Of a stretch of 64,000 bases of DNA, positions 35,156 to 44,080 are shown piece by piece; within the stretch, counting starts at the first letter, position 1, and each line of letters begins with the position of its first letter. Origin of the DNA: Clostridium ganghwense (lineage in GTDB: Bacteria; Bacillota; Clostridia; Clostridiales; Clostridiaceae); assembly GCF_026735165.1 (NCBI RefSeq), contig NZ_JAPQES010000001.1, positions 682,001 to 746,000 of the forward strand, in the 5' to 3' direction. Below the pieces are notes generated by a model. The model made no database searches. It had not been told where the DNA came from and saw nothing but the letters and a program-made list of their open reading frames with translations. Both the position numbers and the translations under genes were made by a program.

Positions 35156-36208
35156 TTAATTCACCTGCTTTTTCTTTTTTACAAGAAGATATATAAAATA
35201 AGGGGCACCAAACAATGATGTTATAGCTCCTACGGGTATTTCTATAGGTGGAACTAGACTTCTTGCCAAAGTATCACATATTATCATAAATATTGCTCCG
35301 CCTACTGCTGAAAAGGGCAATAAAATTTTATGATCTGGTCCCACAATAATTCTTAGTATATGTGGAATAATAAGTCCCACAAAACCAATTATACCACTTA
35401 CTGATACACAAGCTGCTATAATTAAAGATGAAACTACCAAAATAAGTTTTTTAACAGTTTCTACTTCTATTCCTAGAGTTAAAGCTGTTTCATCTCCAGT
35501 AAGCATTAAGTTTAAATCTCTAGCAAATACATAAATAATGATTCCTCCTATAAGTACAAACGGAAGTACTAATAAAACATGTGTAAAGCTTGCTTCTGAA
35601 ACACTTCCCATAGTCCAAAATATTATTTTCTCTATCTGTTCCCTATTAAAGATCATCATAAGATATACTAAAGATGAAAATAAAAAGCTTATTGCAACTC
35701 CTGCTAAAAGTAATATATTTATAGGTATCTTTCCCCCTACTCTTGCTATATTATATACAATAAAAGTAGTAGAAATAGCGCCTATAAATGCAAATATAGT
35801 TACCATTCCTATATTCTTAAAAGCAAACTCAATTCCAGTAATTATTGCAATAGTTGCACCTAAAGATGCACCAGATGATATGCCTAAAACATAAGGATCA
35901 GCCATAGGATTCTTGAAAATAGCTTGAAACGCTGTTCCAACTAAAGCAAGGCCCGCACCAATAAAAGCTGAAAGTACAATACGCGGCAGTCTAATATTTA
36001 ATATAATCAATCTATGAGTACTTGAAATATAATCTTGTGAAATTAATTTATTCACAAAAGGAACCCTAGATAAAATTATATTCATTGTTTGAGAAAAAGT
36101 TATATTAGCTATCCCAATTGCACTGGAAACTATTATTAAAACAAATAAAAGTACAATAGTTAATAAAAATTTCAGTTCATAATTTTTTCTCTTTTGTATA
36201 AATGCCAT
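35156..36208 (-). CDS. btuC: cobalamin ABC transporter permease BtuC-like
   Basis: This 350-residue FecCD/BtuC permease has about ten membrane segments. Recognised elements are RLPRIVLSAFIGAGLALVG, MADPYVLGISSGAS and the GFVGLIIPHILRIIVGPDH coupling region. Substrate assignment to cobalamin comes from the riboswitch and neighbours. The ribosome site GAGAGG is about 12 bases from the ATG, a rather wide spacing. Confidence 0.93.
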   Translation of the reverse strand: MAFIQKRKNYELKFLLTIVLLFVLIIVSSAIGIANITFSQTMNIILSRVPFVNKLISQDYISSTHRLIILNIRLPRIVLSAFIGAGLALVGTAFQAIFKNPMADPYVLGISSGASLGATIAIITGIEFAFKNIGMVTIFAFIGAISTTFIVYNIARVGGKIPINILLLAGVAISFLFSSLVYLMMIFNREQIEKIIFWTMGSVSEASFTHVLLVLPFVLIGGIIIYVFARDLNLMLTGDETALTLGIEVETVKKLILVVSSLIIAACVSVSGIIGFVGLIIPHILRIIVGPDHKILLPFSAVGGAIFMIICDTLARSLVPPIEIPVGAITSLFGAPYFIYLLVKKKKQVN

Positions 36209-36237
36209 GAAAAGGGTTCCTCTCTTTCTACTACAGC

Positions 36238-37194
36238 TTATTTAAAGGCTTCTGGATGAATTATTTTAGCTAACTCTTCAAGACCATCTGTAAGTCTAGG
36301 TCCTTGTCTAGTGATTAAATTTTCATCTATTTCATATAATTTATCATTCTTTACAGCGTCTAAATCTTTGTATCCATTAGTATTTTCTATACCTTTTTTT
36401 GTATCAAAACGACTTGAACATACAAGCATATTGGGGTTTTTCTCTATTAATCTTTCAATACTATATTTCCAGCCTTCAACATCATCTGCTGCATTTTTGC
36501 CTCCAGCCATTTCTATCATCTGACCTATAAAAGTTCCTTTTCCAGCAGTATAATCTCCACCTTTTCCATAGGTTACTACATAATAAACACTTGGCTTGTT
36601 CTCAACTTCTACCTTCTTTTTAATATCTTCAACTTTTTTCTTCATACTTGATACAATTTCTGCCGCTTTGTCTTGTGCATTTAAAACTGTTCCTACTTTT
36701 TCTATTGTTTCATATGCTCCATCAAAGGTTTCTTCTCCGTAAAGAACAACAACTTTCATACCTAAATCCTCAAGTTTCTTTAATGTTTTCTTATTAAAGT
36801 GAGTTGATGCAATTATCAAATCAGGTTTTAATTCAGTAATCTTTTCAATATTAGGAGTTTTAAGACTTCCTATAACTTCTATCTTTTCAACTTCCTTTGG
36901 ATAATCACAATATTCAGTTCTTCCTATTAATTTATCTTTTTTTCCTAAATCAAATATAGTTTCTGTAATATTCGGTGCAATAGATATTATTTTTTGCGGC
37001 TCCTTCTCTATTATTACTTCTCTTTCATATGAATCTTTAATAGTTAATGGATATTTTGTTTCTCCTTTTACCTCTTTTGATTGTTGTACATCATTTTTAC
37101 GCTCAGATTTATTACTTTTATTTGTACAAGCTGTTATGGTAAATATCATCATCAATATTAACAATATTAACATAAAGTTCTTTCTTTTTAACAT
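36238..37194 (-). CDS. btuF: cobalamin-binding lipoprotein BtuF-like
   Basis: This 318-residue class III solute-binding protein has a lipoprotein signal (ITACTNK, Cys near residue 23), a linker, then a periplasmic-binding fold. It contains KIISIAPNITETIFDLGKKDKLIGRTEYCDYP, LIIASTHFN and KNAADDVEGWKYSIERL. It is the first gene after the cobalamin riboswitch and its attenuator, and is followed by btuC and btuD. GAGGAGG precedes the ATG. The binding specificity is inferred from context. Confidence 0.93.
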   Translation of the reverse strand: MLKRKNFMLILLILMMIFTITACTNKSNKSERKNDVQQSKEVKGETKYPLTIKDSYEREVIIEKEPQKIISIAPNITETIFDLGKKDKLIGRTEYCDYPKEVEKIEVIGSLKTPNIEKITELKPDLIIASTHFNKKTLKKLEDLGMKVVVLYGEETFDGAYETIEKVGTVLNAQDKAAEIVSSMKKKVEDIKKKVEVENKPSVYYVVTYGKGGDYTAGKGTFIGQMIEMAGGKNAADDVEGWKYSIERLIEKNPNMLVCSSRFDTKKGIENTNGYKDLDAVKNDKLYEIDENLITRQGPRLTDGLEELAKIIHPEAFK

Positions 37195-37222
37195 ATTTCT
37201 CCTCCTCTTTTACAAAAAATAA

Positions 37223-37259
37223 AAAACCATTACAAAGACATAGTCCTAGCAATGGTTTT
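37223..37259 (-). terminator. riboswitch-controlled intrinsic terminator
   Basis: AAAACCATT (37223-37231) pairs with AATGGTTTT (37251-37259), followed on the minus strand by a run of Ts 30 bases before btuF. It lies directly downstream of the cobalamin aptamer, the layout of a transcriptional OFF switch. Confidence 0.82.
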
Positions 37260-37267
37260 ACAAACTA

Positions 37268-37462
37268 GTTAACTGCCTATCCTCGTAAGCTATAACTTGC
37301 AAAATTTATAGGCAGGTCTCCTGGCTTAGAATCATCACATATTAGCGCCTTCCCTGTTATCAAGTGGCTATAGCTAATATTCTCCTCATCACAGTGGCGG
37401 GACCGCATAAGCTTCACACTTATTTCCCTTTTCAATCCAATCATACAATTAGATACCTATAA
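37268..37462 (-). ncRNA. cobalamin riboswitch
   Basis: On the minus strand, the aptamer shows GGGAA, GTGTGAAGC, the B12 box GCGGTCCCGCCACTGT, AACAGGGAAGGCGC, and CCAGGAGACCTGCC. These are the conserved blocks of the AdoCbl riboswitch in order. A CTGCCTAT / ATAGGCAG stem closes the 3' side. A terminator follows before btuF, so cobalamin binding should stop transcription of the uptake and salvage genes. Confidence 0.95.
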
Positions 37463-37607
37463 TTTATTTGTTTTATTTTTAACATTAGCTTAAAGTATAT
37501 CATCTTAATTTATAATTATCAACGTTATATATTGTAACTCTTTTTTATAAACATTATTCTAATAACCAGTGAAGTAAGTTTTGCTAACACAAAACCTAAA
37601 TTCAAAT

Positions 37608-37653
37608 AAAAAAGAGTAAGAACATAGAAATTTTCTATATTCTTGCTCTTTTT
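37608..37653 (-). terminator. terminator after 2TM gene
   Basis: AAAAAGAGTAAGAACATAGAA pairs with the TCTATATTCTTGCTCTTTTT side (one wobble, one mismatch), with A and T tracts outside. It lies 104 bases past the 2TM stop and may work in both directions. Confidence 0.7.
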
Positions 37654-37756
37654 ATACTTCTTTTTACTTAATTTAACTTCTATAATTATCTTTTTATTCT
37701 TATTTCTGGCTACTCCTAGCTAGTTACTGCTTACTGAAAAGTGTATCGCACTTTTC

Positions 37757-38047
37757 TTATTTCCCTCTTTTTTTCAGTTTTTCTACTTCTCTTTCTACTG
37801 CAGTATCATCATAATTTAGAAATCTATAAAGACCAATTCCGTGGTTTATAATACCTATTCCCCATCCAAATACTACCCATAAAAACCACCAGTATTCTGG
37901 ACTAGTAAAATAGTTTAAAATCCCAAGTCCCGTACAAACAACTATATATGAAGTTAAATTAGAGAAAAAAGATCTTTTCCTATTTACTCTTTTTCTGGCC
38001 AGTTCATACAATTCCTCATCTTTCATATTACCATGATTCTTTTCCAC
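37757..38047 (-). CDS. 2TM domain membrane protein
   Basis: This 96-residue protein has an RKRVNRKRSF basic segment before TM1 (about residues 30-46), a short WWFLWVVFGWG hairpin into TM2 (about 52-70), and a charged C-terminal helix. That is the 2TM-domain (PF13239-type) architecture, often found beside histidine kinases and ABC exporters. It is the last gene of the NarL-type two-component/ABC-2 cluster, 94 bases downstream of the second permease. An 8-bp hairpin (37736-37743 with 37749-37756) abuts its stop codon. The function is unknown; it may be an accessory of the exporter or kinase. Confidence 0.78.
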   Translation of the reverse strand: MEKNHGNMKDEELYELARKRVNRKRSFFSNLTSYIVVCTGLGILNYFTSPEYWWFLWVVFGWGIGIINHGIGLYRFLNYDDTAVEREVEKLKKRGK

Positions 38048-38141
38048 AAAAATACCTCCCTTTCTTCCACACCAATATTTTCCTTAATATTCTTTTTTAA
38101 CTTATTTCCTATTTTTTATTCTTCATTGAATCTATTTCCTT

Positions 38142-39287
38142 TTAAACAAAACTTCCTGTTTTATCAGTATTATTCATTTTAAAAGCTGCTACTAAGAATA
38201 AAACTACTGTGAATCCTATTAATATCAACATATTTATATATATTTCACTTATTCCCGCACCACTTTGAAGTTTTTTAATAGCTTCTATAGCCCATTTTTG
38301 TGGAATAAAATTTGATATCTTTTGAACTTTTTCTGGCATTAACTCTATAGGCCAAAAACATCCTCCCATCATACATGTTGGAGTAATTATCAAGGTTGAC
38401 AAATACCCTGCTTCTGATGTGGATTTAGAAAATGCCACAACAATCATACCTATTCCTATTGATACAGCTCCCATTAATAATAACATCAAAAATAGTTGAT
38501 AATCTGGCATATACATATTTACTTTTAATATTGTATTAATTGCAAATATAGCAAGTAAAATTTGAACTGTTATAATTATGAAATTTACAAACACATTCCC
38601 CATTATATATATTTTCGAATTTACTGGTGTAGAACATATTCTCTGATAAGTTCTTTCTCTTTTTTCCTTTAATATAATATTAGAAGTAGAAGTTGCTCCG
38701 ATAAGTATGAACATTATTAAAAATCCCACACCTGATTGAGTTAGCTGTTTATTTAACCTCTTATCTACAACCTTTTCACTGTTTAATTTTAAAGCTTGAT
38801 TTTTATATCCTTTATACATATCATTAAATTCATCTCTATTCCCTTCAGATGCTTTAGATATGTCCAAAAGATTTTGTATATACAAATTTGTATAATTTTC
38901 AATCCAAGCAGTAATTTCCTTACCTTCAATTGAAACAATTTTTATATTTTCTAATTTATTATTATATATCTCTTCACTAAAACTCTCAGGAATAATAATA
39001 GCAAGATTAACTTCTCTATTTACTACTTTCCCATCTATATTCGCCTCATTTATATAAACACTTTCAAATTTACCAGTACTCTCTAAATACTTCACCATAT
39101 CTGTTGAAATAATGCTATTATCTTTATCTACTACACCTATTTTAATTTTAGCACTTCCTCCACCATTCATTATTGACATAATAATTAACATTGAAACTAG
39201 AGGGACTATTAAATAAGAGAATATATTTGATTTTTTTCTAAAGGTAACCTTCAAAGTATTTAGTACAAGTATTATTACGTTTTTCAT
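38142..39287 (-). CDS. ABC-2 type permease, YhgE/DrrB-like (second)
   Basis: This 381-residue permease has an N-terminal membrane segment, a large external domain (about residues 45-175) and a C-terminal block of five or six segments. The block includes RTYQRICSTPVNS and CMMGGCFWPIELMPEKVQKISNFIPQKWA, typical of ABC-2 exporters for drugs or lipids. It is paralogous to the permease directly upstream, from which it is one base apart, with GGAGGAGG within that gene's end. It probably forms a heterodimer with it. Confidence 0.88.
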   Translation of the reverse strand: MKNVIILVLNTLKVTFRKKSNIFSYLIVPLVSMLIIMSIMNGGGSAKIKIGVVDKDNSIISTDMVKYLESTGKFESVYINEANIDGKVVNREVNLAIIIPESFSEEIYNNKLENIKIVSIEGKEITAWIENYTNLYIQNLLDISKASEGNRDEFNDMYKGYKNQALKLNSEKVVDKRLNKQLTQSGVGFLIMFILIGATSTSNIILKEKRERTYQRICSTPVNSKIYIMGNVFVNFIIITVQILLAIFAINTILKVNMYMPDYQLFLMLLLMGAVSIGIGMIVVAFSKSTSEAGYLSTLIITPTCMMGGCFWPIELMPEKVQKISNFIPQKWAIEAIKKLQSGAGISEIYINMLILIGFTVVLFLVAAFKMNNTDKTGSFV

Positions 39288-39288
39288 C

Positions 39289-40413
39289 CTAAGCCTCCTC
39301 CCTTCTGAATAATGTTGATGCTGTGATTAAAAATATAACTGCTATAACAAGATTAATTGTTATTGCAGGAATTACCTTTTCATAATTATTTCTGAAAACA
39401 ATATTTAATATAGAACTGTTAACCCATCTTACTGGTGAAAAATTAGATATAGTATTAAGTATTTCACTATTAAATTCTTCTAGTGGTACATATCCACCAC
39501 CTAAAAAAACTGTTATAGGAATTAAGAAATTTAATATTCCGCTCATAGCTGCTTCTGTTTTTGTTAAAAAAGCTACTCCTATTCCCATTGATACTGCCAT
39601 TATAATCTCAGAACCTATTACTAACAGCAACATTCCAATATTATTGCCCCAATTTACCCCAATTACATATTTACTAAAAATAATAACTATCGAAATTTGA
39701 AATATTGTAACAACTAATGTACCTAAAGTTTTACCCATAAAAATCTCTTTCTTCGTAATAGGTGCTGCTATTATCCTTGCTTCTGTTTTTCTGTTTTTTT
39801 CACCAATCATTCCATAAGCACCAGTAAATGCTGAATACAATATAATTAAGGTAGTCATAGTAACTCCATAATAATCTATAGCTCTAGGTTCTTTTTTCTC
39901 ATTCAAAGATTGTACTCTTGTATATTTTTTTTCACTACCTTTTGCCACTTCTTCAAGAACTCCTGGATTTTTTTCCTTTATCTCGTTTATTACATTGTAT
40001 CTCTGTACAAAAGTATTTAATATACCTTCAACAAAACTAGCCCCCAAATAGTATCTATTATTTTTATATATTTTTATATCTTTATTATTTTCATCAATCA
40101 ACAGATAACATGAATAATTAGAGTCTTGAACACTGCTTTTGGCTCTTTCAATATTTTCTGTTTCTTTAAAGCCAACATTATAATCCTTTAACTCTTTCTG
40201 TAATTCTTTAAAAGTTTCTCCTATATTTCCTTCTCCCTGTACAGTATATAAAACTTTAATTTCCCCTAATTTAATATCATTACTCATACTCTTAGAAAAA
40301 GCTGTCCCTAAAATAACAATTAGAATTACAGGAAATAATATCATTATGGCTAATGTTCTTTTATTTCTAAAATTCTGCTTCACTTCTTTAGTGATTATAT
40401 TTAGTATGTTCAC
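39289..40413 (-). CDS. ABC-2 type permease (first)
   Basis: This 374-residue ABC-2 permease has TM1 at about residues 20-38, an external region rich in charged residues to about 175, then a membrane block. The block includes GAYGMIGEKNRKTEARIIAAPIT and FLGGGYVPLEEFNSEILNTISNFSPVRW. It lies 10 bases after the ATPase gene and one base before the second permease. Together the three form an exporter, regulated by the adjacent NarL-type two-component system. Confidence 0.88.
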   Translation of the reverse strand: MNILNIITKEVKQNFRNKRTLAIMILFPVILIVILGTAFSKSMSNDIKLGEIKVLYTVQGEGNIGETFKELQKELKDYNVGFKETENIERAKSSVQDSNYSCYLLIDENNKDIKIYKNNRYYLGASFVEGILNTFVQRYNVINEIKEKNPGVLEEVAKGSEKKYTRVQSLNEKKEPRAIDYYGVTMTTLIILYSAFTGAYGMIGEKNRKTEARIIAAPITKKEIFMGKTLGTLVVTIFQISIVIIFSKYVIGVNWGNNIGMLLLVIGSEIIMAVSMGIGVAFLTKTEAAMSGILNFLIPITVFLGGGYVPLEEFNSEILNTISNFSPVRWVNSSILNIVFRNNYEKVIPAITINLVIAVIFLITASTLFRREEA

Positions 40414-40423
40414 ATTATCACCT

Positions 40424-41359
40424 CTAATCTCTTAATTTTCTTCCTGTTAAAGTTAAAAATACAGTTTCTAAATCTGGTCTTTGTGTTTCTATATTTCTTA
40501 TTTCAATATTATTACTTGTAAAATAAAGTATTATCTTATCTAAATTACTAACTTCTCTGTAGCTATTGATCTTTATTTTATTACCACTTACTTTAACCTC
40601 TATAACACCATTTATATTCTTTATATCTTCTTCTTTTATCTCTGCACTTGCATCTACAGTTATTTCTACACTATTTTTATCTGTTACTATAGCTTTCAGT
40701 TCTTCCTTAGTTCCTTCTGCAATAACCTTACCATGGTCAATTATGCCTATTTTTGTACAAATAGATTCAGCCTCTTCCATATAGTGCGTTGTATAAATTA
40801 TTGTACATCCCATAGAATTTAACTTTCTAACTGATTGAAGGATATGATTTCTAGACTGAGGGTCTATTCCAACTGTAGGTTCATCCATAATTATAAGCTT
40901 TGGTCTATGCGCTATAGCACAAGCTATATTAAGCCTTCTTTTCATTCCACCTGAAAAACCCTTTGGAAATTCCTTTGCTTTATCAGAAAGTCCAACAAAT
41001 TCTAATGCTTCCATAGTCCTTTGTTTCAATTTTTCTCCCCTTAATCCGTAAAGACTTGCAAAAAAGTTTACATTTTCAAAAGAAGTTAAATCCTCATATA
41101 TAGCAATATCTTGAGGTACTACTCCTATATTCTTTTTAGTAAAATAAGCTTCCTTTTTAATATCTCTGTCTAAAATTTTAACTGCGCCTTTATCCATTGA
41201 TAAAAGTCCACACATTATATTGATAGTAGTACTCTTGCCAGCTCCATTAGGTCCAAGTAATCCATATATTTCTTTGTCTTCTATATTTAAATTTATATTA
41301 TCTACAGCAGTTAAATCTCCAAATTTTTTAGTTAGATTTTCAATTTGAACTAACTTCAT
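40424..41359 (-). CDS. ABC-2 exporter ATPase
   Basis: This 311-residue ATPase has Walker A GPNGAGKSTTINIMCG, the signature FSGGMKRRLNIACAIAHRP, Walker B KLIIMDEPTVGID and IIYTTHYMEEAE. A C-terminal domain follows, typical of drug-exporter ATPases (DrrA/CcmA type). The ATG at 41359 follows AAGGAGTG by six bases; the frame extends to 41389 without a site. It heads the exporter genes and is separated from the upstream response regulator by a terminator-like hairpin. Confidence 0.93.
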   Translation of the reverse strand: MKLVQIENLTKKFGDLTAVDNINLNIEDKEIYGLLGPNGAGKSTTINIMCGLLSMDKGAVKILDRDIKKEAYFTKKNIGVVPQDIAIYEDLTSFENVNFFASLYGLRGEKLKQRTMEALEFVGLSDKAKEFPKGFSGGMKRRLNIACAIAHRPKLIIMDEPTVGIDPQSRNHILQSVRKLNSMGCTIIYTTHYMEEAESICTKIGIIDHGKVIAEGTKEELKAIVTDKNSVEITVDASAEIKEEDIKNINGVIEVKVSGNKIKINSYREVSNLDKIILYFTSNNIEIRNIETQRPDLETVFLTLTGRKLRD

Positions 41360-41433
41360 TTTTTTCACTCCTTTTATTATTTTATCCATTATTCTAGAAT
41401 ATTTTTTCTTATATTTTTATTATATAAAAATAA

Positions 41434-41459
41434 GACTTTCTCTTTTAGTAGAGAAAGTC
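41434..41459 (-). terminator. terminator between response regulator and exporter genes
   Basis: A 9-bp stem, GACTTTCTC (41434-41442) with GAGAAAGTC (41451-41459), is followed on the minus strand by a T-rich run. It separates the two-component genes from the exporter genes, or partially attenuates read-through. Confidence 0.72.
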
Positions 41460-41515
41460 ATTTATTGCACATGACAAAAGTCATATTTTATATAATATAA
41501 TTGTTTGAATATGTT

Positions 41516-42145
41516 TTAATTTTTCCCTTTTAAGTAATAAATAGCTATCTGTGTTCTATGTTTAAGTTCTGTCTTAGATAAAATATTAGTTATATAATTT
41601 TTAACCGTTCCTTCTGATATATATAACTTTGCAGAAATTTCTTTGTTCGACACTCCTTCTGAAATTGCCTTTATAATTTGAAGTTCTCTTTCTGTGAATA
41701 AAGTCTCATCAATTAAAGATTTATTAGTTTCATTTAATCCTTCTTTTATTTTATCCAACACTACATCCTGCATTACGGTATTTCCATTATAAACAGTTTT
41801 AATTGCATTAATAATCTTATCAGGAGCATTATTCTTTAAAATATACCCTTTAGCTCCATATTTTATAGCATCATAAATATAATCATCTTCATCGAAAGTA
41901 GTCAATATTAAAGTTCTAGTATGGGTATTTTCAACTATCTCCTTAATAGCCTCTACCCCATTCATAACAGGCATTCTAATATCTAATAAAGCCACATCTA
42001 TTTTGTTTTTTAAGCAAGCTTCAACAGCCTTTAATCCATTATCAACGCACTCTATAATTTCAATTTCTTCATCCATACCTAAAATTATTTTAAGGCTCTC
42101 CCTTATTAGTGAATCATCATCTGCAATTAAAATTTTAATACTCAA
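41516..42145 (-). CDS. response regulator, NarL/LuxR family
   Basis: This 209-residue regulator has a receiver (LIADDDSLIRESLK, phosphoacceptor DIRMP, AKGYILKNN) and a LuxR-type helix-turn-helix (FTERELQIIKAISEGVSNKEISAKLYISEGTVKNYI). It is the partner of the kinase just upstream, 15 bases away. Similar pairs (DesR, LiaR, YxjL type) control membrane-stress or drug exporters, consistent with the ABC-2 genes that follow. Confidence 0.94.
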   Translation of the reverse strand: MSIKILIADDDSLIRESLKIILGMDEEIEIIECVDNGLKAVEACLKNKIDVALLDIRMPVMNGVEAIKEIVENTHTRTLILTTFDEDDYIYDAIKYGAKGYILKNNAPDKIINAIKTVYNGNTVMQDVVLDKIKEGLNETNKSLIDETLFTERELQIIKAISEGVSNKEISAKLYISEGTVKNYITNILSKTELKHRTQIAIYYLKGKN

Positions 42146-42160
42146 ATTACAGCACCCCTT

Positions 42161-43264
42161 TTATTCTATAGGTAATAATAATATAACTGAAAAGCCATTG
42201 CTGCCATCCACAATAACTTTGCCATTTATATTTTCACATCTTTCCTCTATTCCTCGCATTCCAAGTCCCTTATTTATCTTTAAACTTCCAATACCATTAT
42301 CCTTAATTTCAACCTTTATAAGTTTATTTAGAGTTTGTATTTTTACCTTTATTTCCGAAGCTTTTGCATATTTCATAGTATTAGTTAAAGCTTCTTTAAC
42401 ACTTTCATTAATTACCTTCCATTGAGTATGGGATATTTCTTTTAACTCTCCATCATAATACAAATTAGCTTTTATTTCACTATTGATTTCATACTGCTTT
42501 AATATGAGCTTTAACTTATTTATTCCAAGCTGCTCAGAAGGTGGTTTAACATTTCTTAGTGTAGCCCTAATATTCTCCATACCTTCTCTTAAAACATCTA
42601 TTGTATTTTGAAGCATTTTTCGCGATTTTTCTTTATCCTTTTGCATGATAATTTTTGCAGCTTCAAGCTGCATTAAGCTTCCCGATATAGTGTGTCCAAT
42701 ATTATCGTGTATTTCCTGGGCAATTTTATTTCTTTCTTCTAATTGCGACATATACTTTATTTGACTTTCATACTCTATATCTTTTATTAAGTTCTTATTT
42801 AACAAATAGTTTTTTTCCTTTAAAGAATCATTTTCATATGTAAGTTTTTTAATTTTTATTTTATACATATAGCAAATGTTACATATAACATAACTAAGCA
42901 TAGCCACAACTAAATATTCTTTCAGAATAATATTTTGCAATAAAAACAACGGAAATGCTGCTAGTGATGCTCCTATCCACTGTTTCATTTTATTTAAATA
43001 TATAACTTCAAATAAATTTATTGGTAATAATAAAATAAATACTGAATTTACCCACTGAACTCCTATTAATAAAGCTGCTAATGATATAGCAGCAATTATT
43101 TTTATCATTTTTTTATCTTTAATAATGTATATTAAAATATTGAGTGCTAAATAACATAATAGGAATAAAACTATAGTTGCAACATTTAAAATGTTCATTT
43201 CAGTAGAAATTACAGCTACATATATAACTATAAAAAACTTACTCAGTATGAGCCATCCTTTCAT
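42161..43264 (-). CDS. sensor histidine kinase, HisKA_3 (NarL) type
   Basis: This 367-residue kinase has about five N-terminal membrane segments (residues 5-135). A coiled linker leads to the dimerisation motif LEERNKIAQEIHDNIGHTISGSLMQLE with the phosphoacceptor histidine, and a HATPase domain ending KDNGIGSLKINKGLGMRGIEERC. There is no extracellular domain of note, so it probably reads the membrane, like DesK or LiaS. It is the first gene of the two-component pair. Confidence 0.92.
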   Translation of the reverse strand: MKGWLILSKFFIVIYVAVISTEMNILNVATIVLFLLCYLALNILIYIIKDKKMIKIIAAISLAALLIGVQWVNSVFILLLPINLFEVIYLNKMKQWIGASLAAFPLFLLQNIILKEYLVVAMLSYVICNICYMYKIKIKKLTYENDSLKEKNYLLNKNLIKDIEYESQIKYMSQLEERNKIAQEIHDNIGHTISGSLMQLEAAKIIMQKDKEKSRKMLQNTIDVLREGMENIRATLRNVKPPSEQLGINKLKLILKQYEINSEIKANLYYDGELKEISHTQWKVINESVKEALTNTMKYAKASEIKVKIQTLNKLIKVEIKDNGIGSLKINKGLGMRGIEERCENINGKVIVDGSNGFSVILLLPIE

Positions 43265-43285
43265 AATACACCTCTATATAAACTT

Positions 43286-43924
43286 TTATACTATAAGTTT
43301 AATTATTGAATTAAAAAAGCTTACAAGTAATGATGTTGGTGGATATATAATCAAATTCGAAAGCGGACTCCATATAAATATAATCAAAATCAGCATTTGA
43401 TATCTATAAATATTGTCAGCTATTTTGTAAAAGAATTTTGGGAATAAATCTCTTAAAATATGAAATCCATCCAAACCAGGAAGAGGTAATAAATTAAATA
43501 TAACCAATAAACAATTTATTTTTATTGCTTGTTGACAAATACCTATCAAAATATACAAAACCTTAGCATTTCCAAAAGGAAATTTCATTAATAAAGCAAG
43601 AATCACTGAAAATATTAAAGAAACAAATAAGTTACCTACTACCCCTGCAGCAGATACCTTTAAATCATCCTTATAATAATGTTTAAACGCACTAGGATTA
43701 GTTTGAACAGGTTTTGCCCATCCAATTCCCACAATTAAAATCATCAAAAATCCAATGGGGTCTATATGAGCTATTGGGTTTAAAGTAAGTCTTCCTTGAA
43801 ATTTCGGTGTTTTATCTCCAAGTCTATCTGCTACCCACGCATGTGCATATTCATGAAATGTAAATCCTAATAAAATTCCTGGTATAAGAAAAATTGTATT
43901 TAATATATTGTTAATGCTAAACAT
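43286..43924 (-). CDS. site-2 protease family membrane peptidase (M50)
   Basis: This 212-residue polytopic protease has the zinc motif FTFHEYAHAWVADRLGD in an early membrane segment and the third ligand region NLLPLPGLDGFHIL. It belongs to the short M50/S2P family (YwhC/YydH type), distinct from RseP because it lacks a PDZ domain. It would cut membrane-embedded substrates; the target is unknown. GGAGGAAAAG precedes the ATG and it stands alone between two unrelated groups. Confidence 0.9.
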   Translation of the reverse strand: MFSINNILNTIFLIPGILLGFTFHEYAHAWVADRLGDKTPKFQGRLTLNPIAHIDPIGFLMILIVGIGWAKPVQTNPSAFKHYYKDDLKVSAAGVVGNLFVSLIFSVILALLMKFPFGNAKVLYILIGICQQAIKINCLLVIFNLLPLPGLDGFHILRDLFPKFFYKIADNIYRYQMLILIIFIWSPLSNLIIYPPTSLLVSFFNSIIKLIV

Positions 43925-44036
43925 CCTTTTCCTCCTCTAGTTAATTAATATTTATATTATATCAAAGTGATTATAAAAAACAAACTAATTATACTACACA
44001 CTGTATATAGACATATTTTTTTAAAATATAATAAGA

Positions 44037-44073
44037 AAGCTTCATTCCTATATTTTGTATAGAAATAAAGCTT
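44037..44073 (-). terminator. terminator after anchored propeller-like gene
   Basis: AAGCTTCATTCCTATA pairs with TATAGAAATAAAGCTT (with wobble pairs) just past the stop codon. T-rich sequence follows on the minus strand. Confidence 0.65.
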
Positions 44074-44080
44074 AACTTTT

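Noticed and set aside
37736-37756. GAAAAGTG/CACTTTTC hairpin next to the 2TM stop codon as a terminator
   Set aside because: There is no T-run on the minus strand after it; the stem at 37608-37653 is the better terminator.
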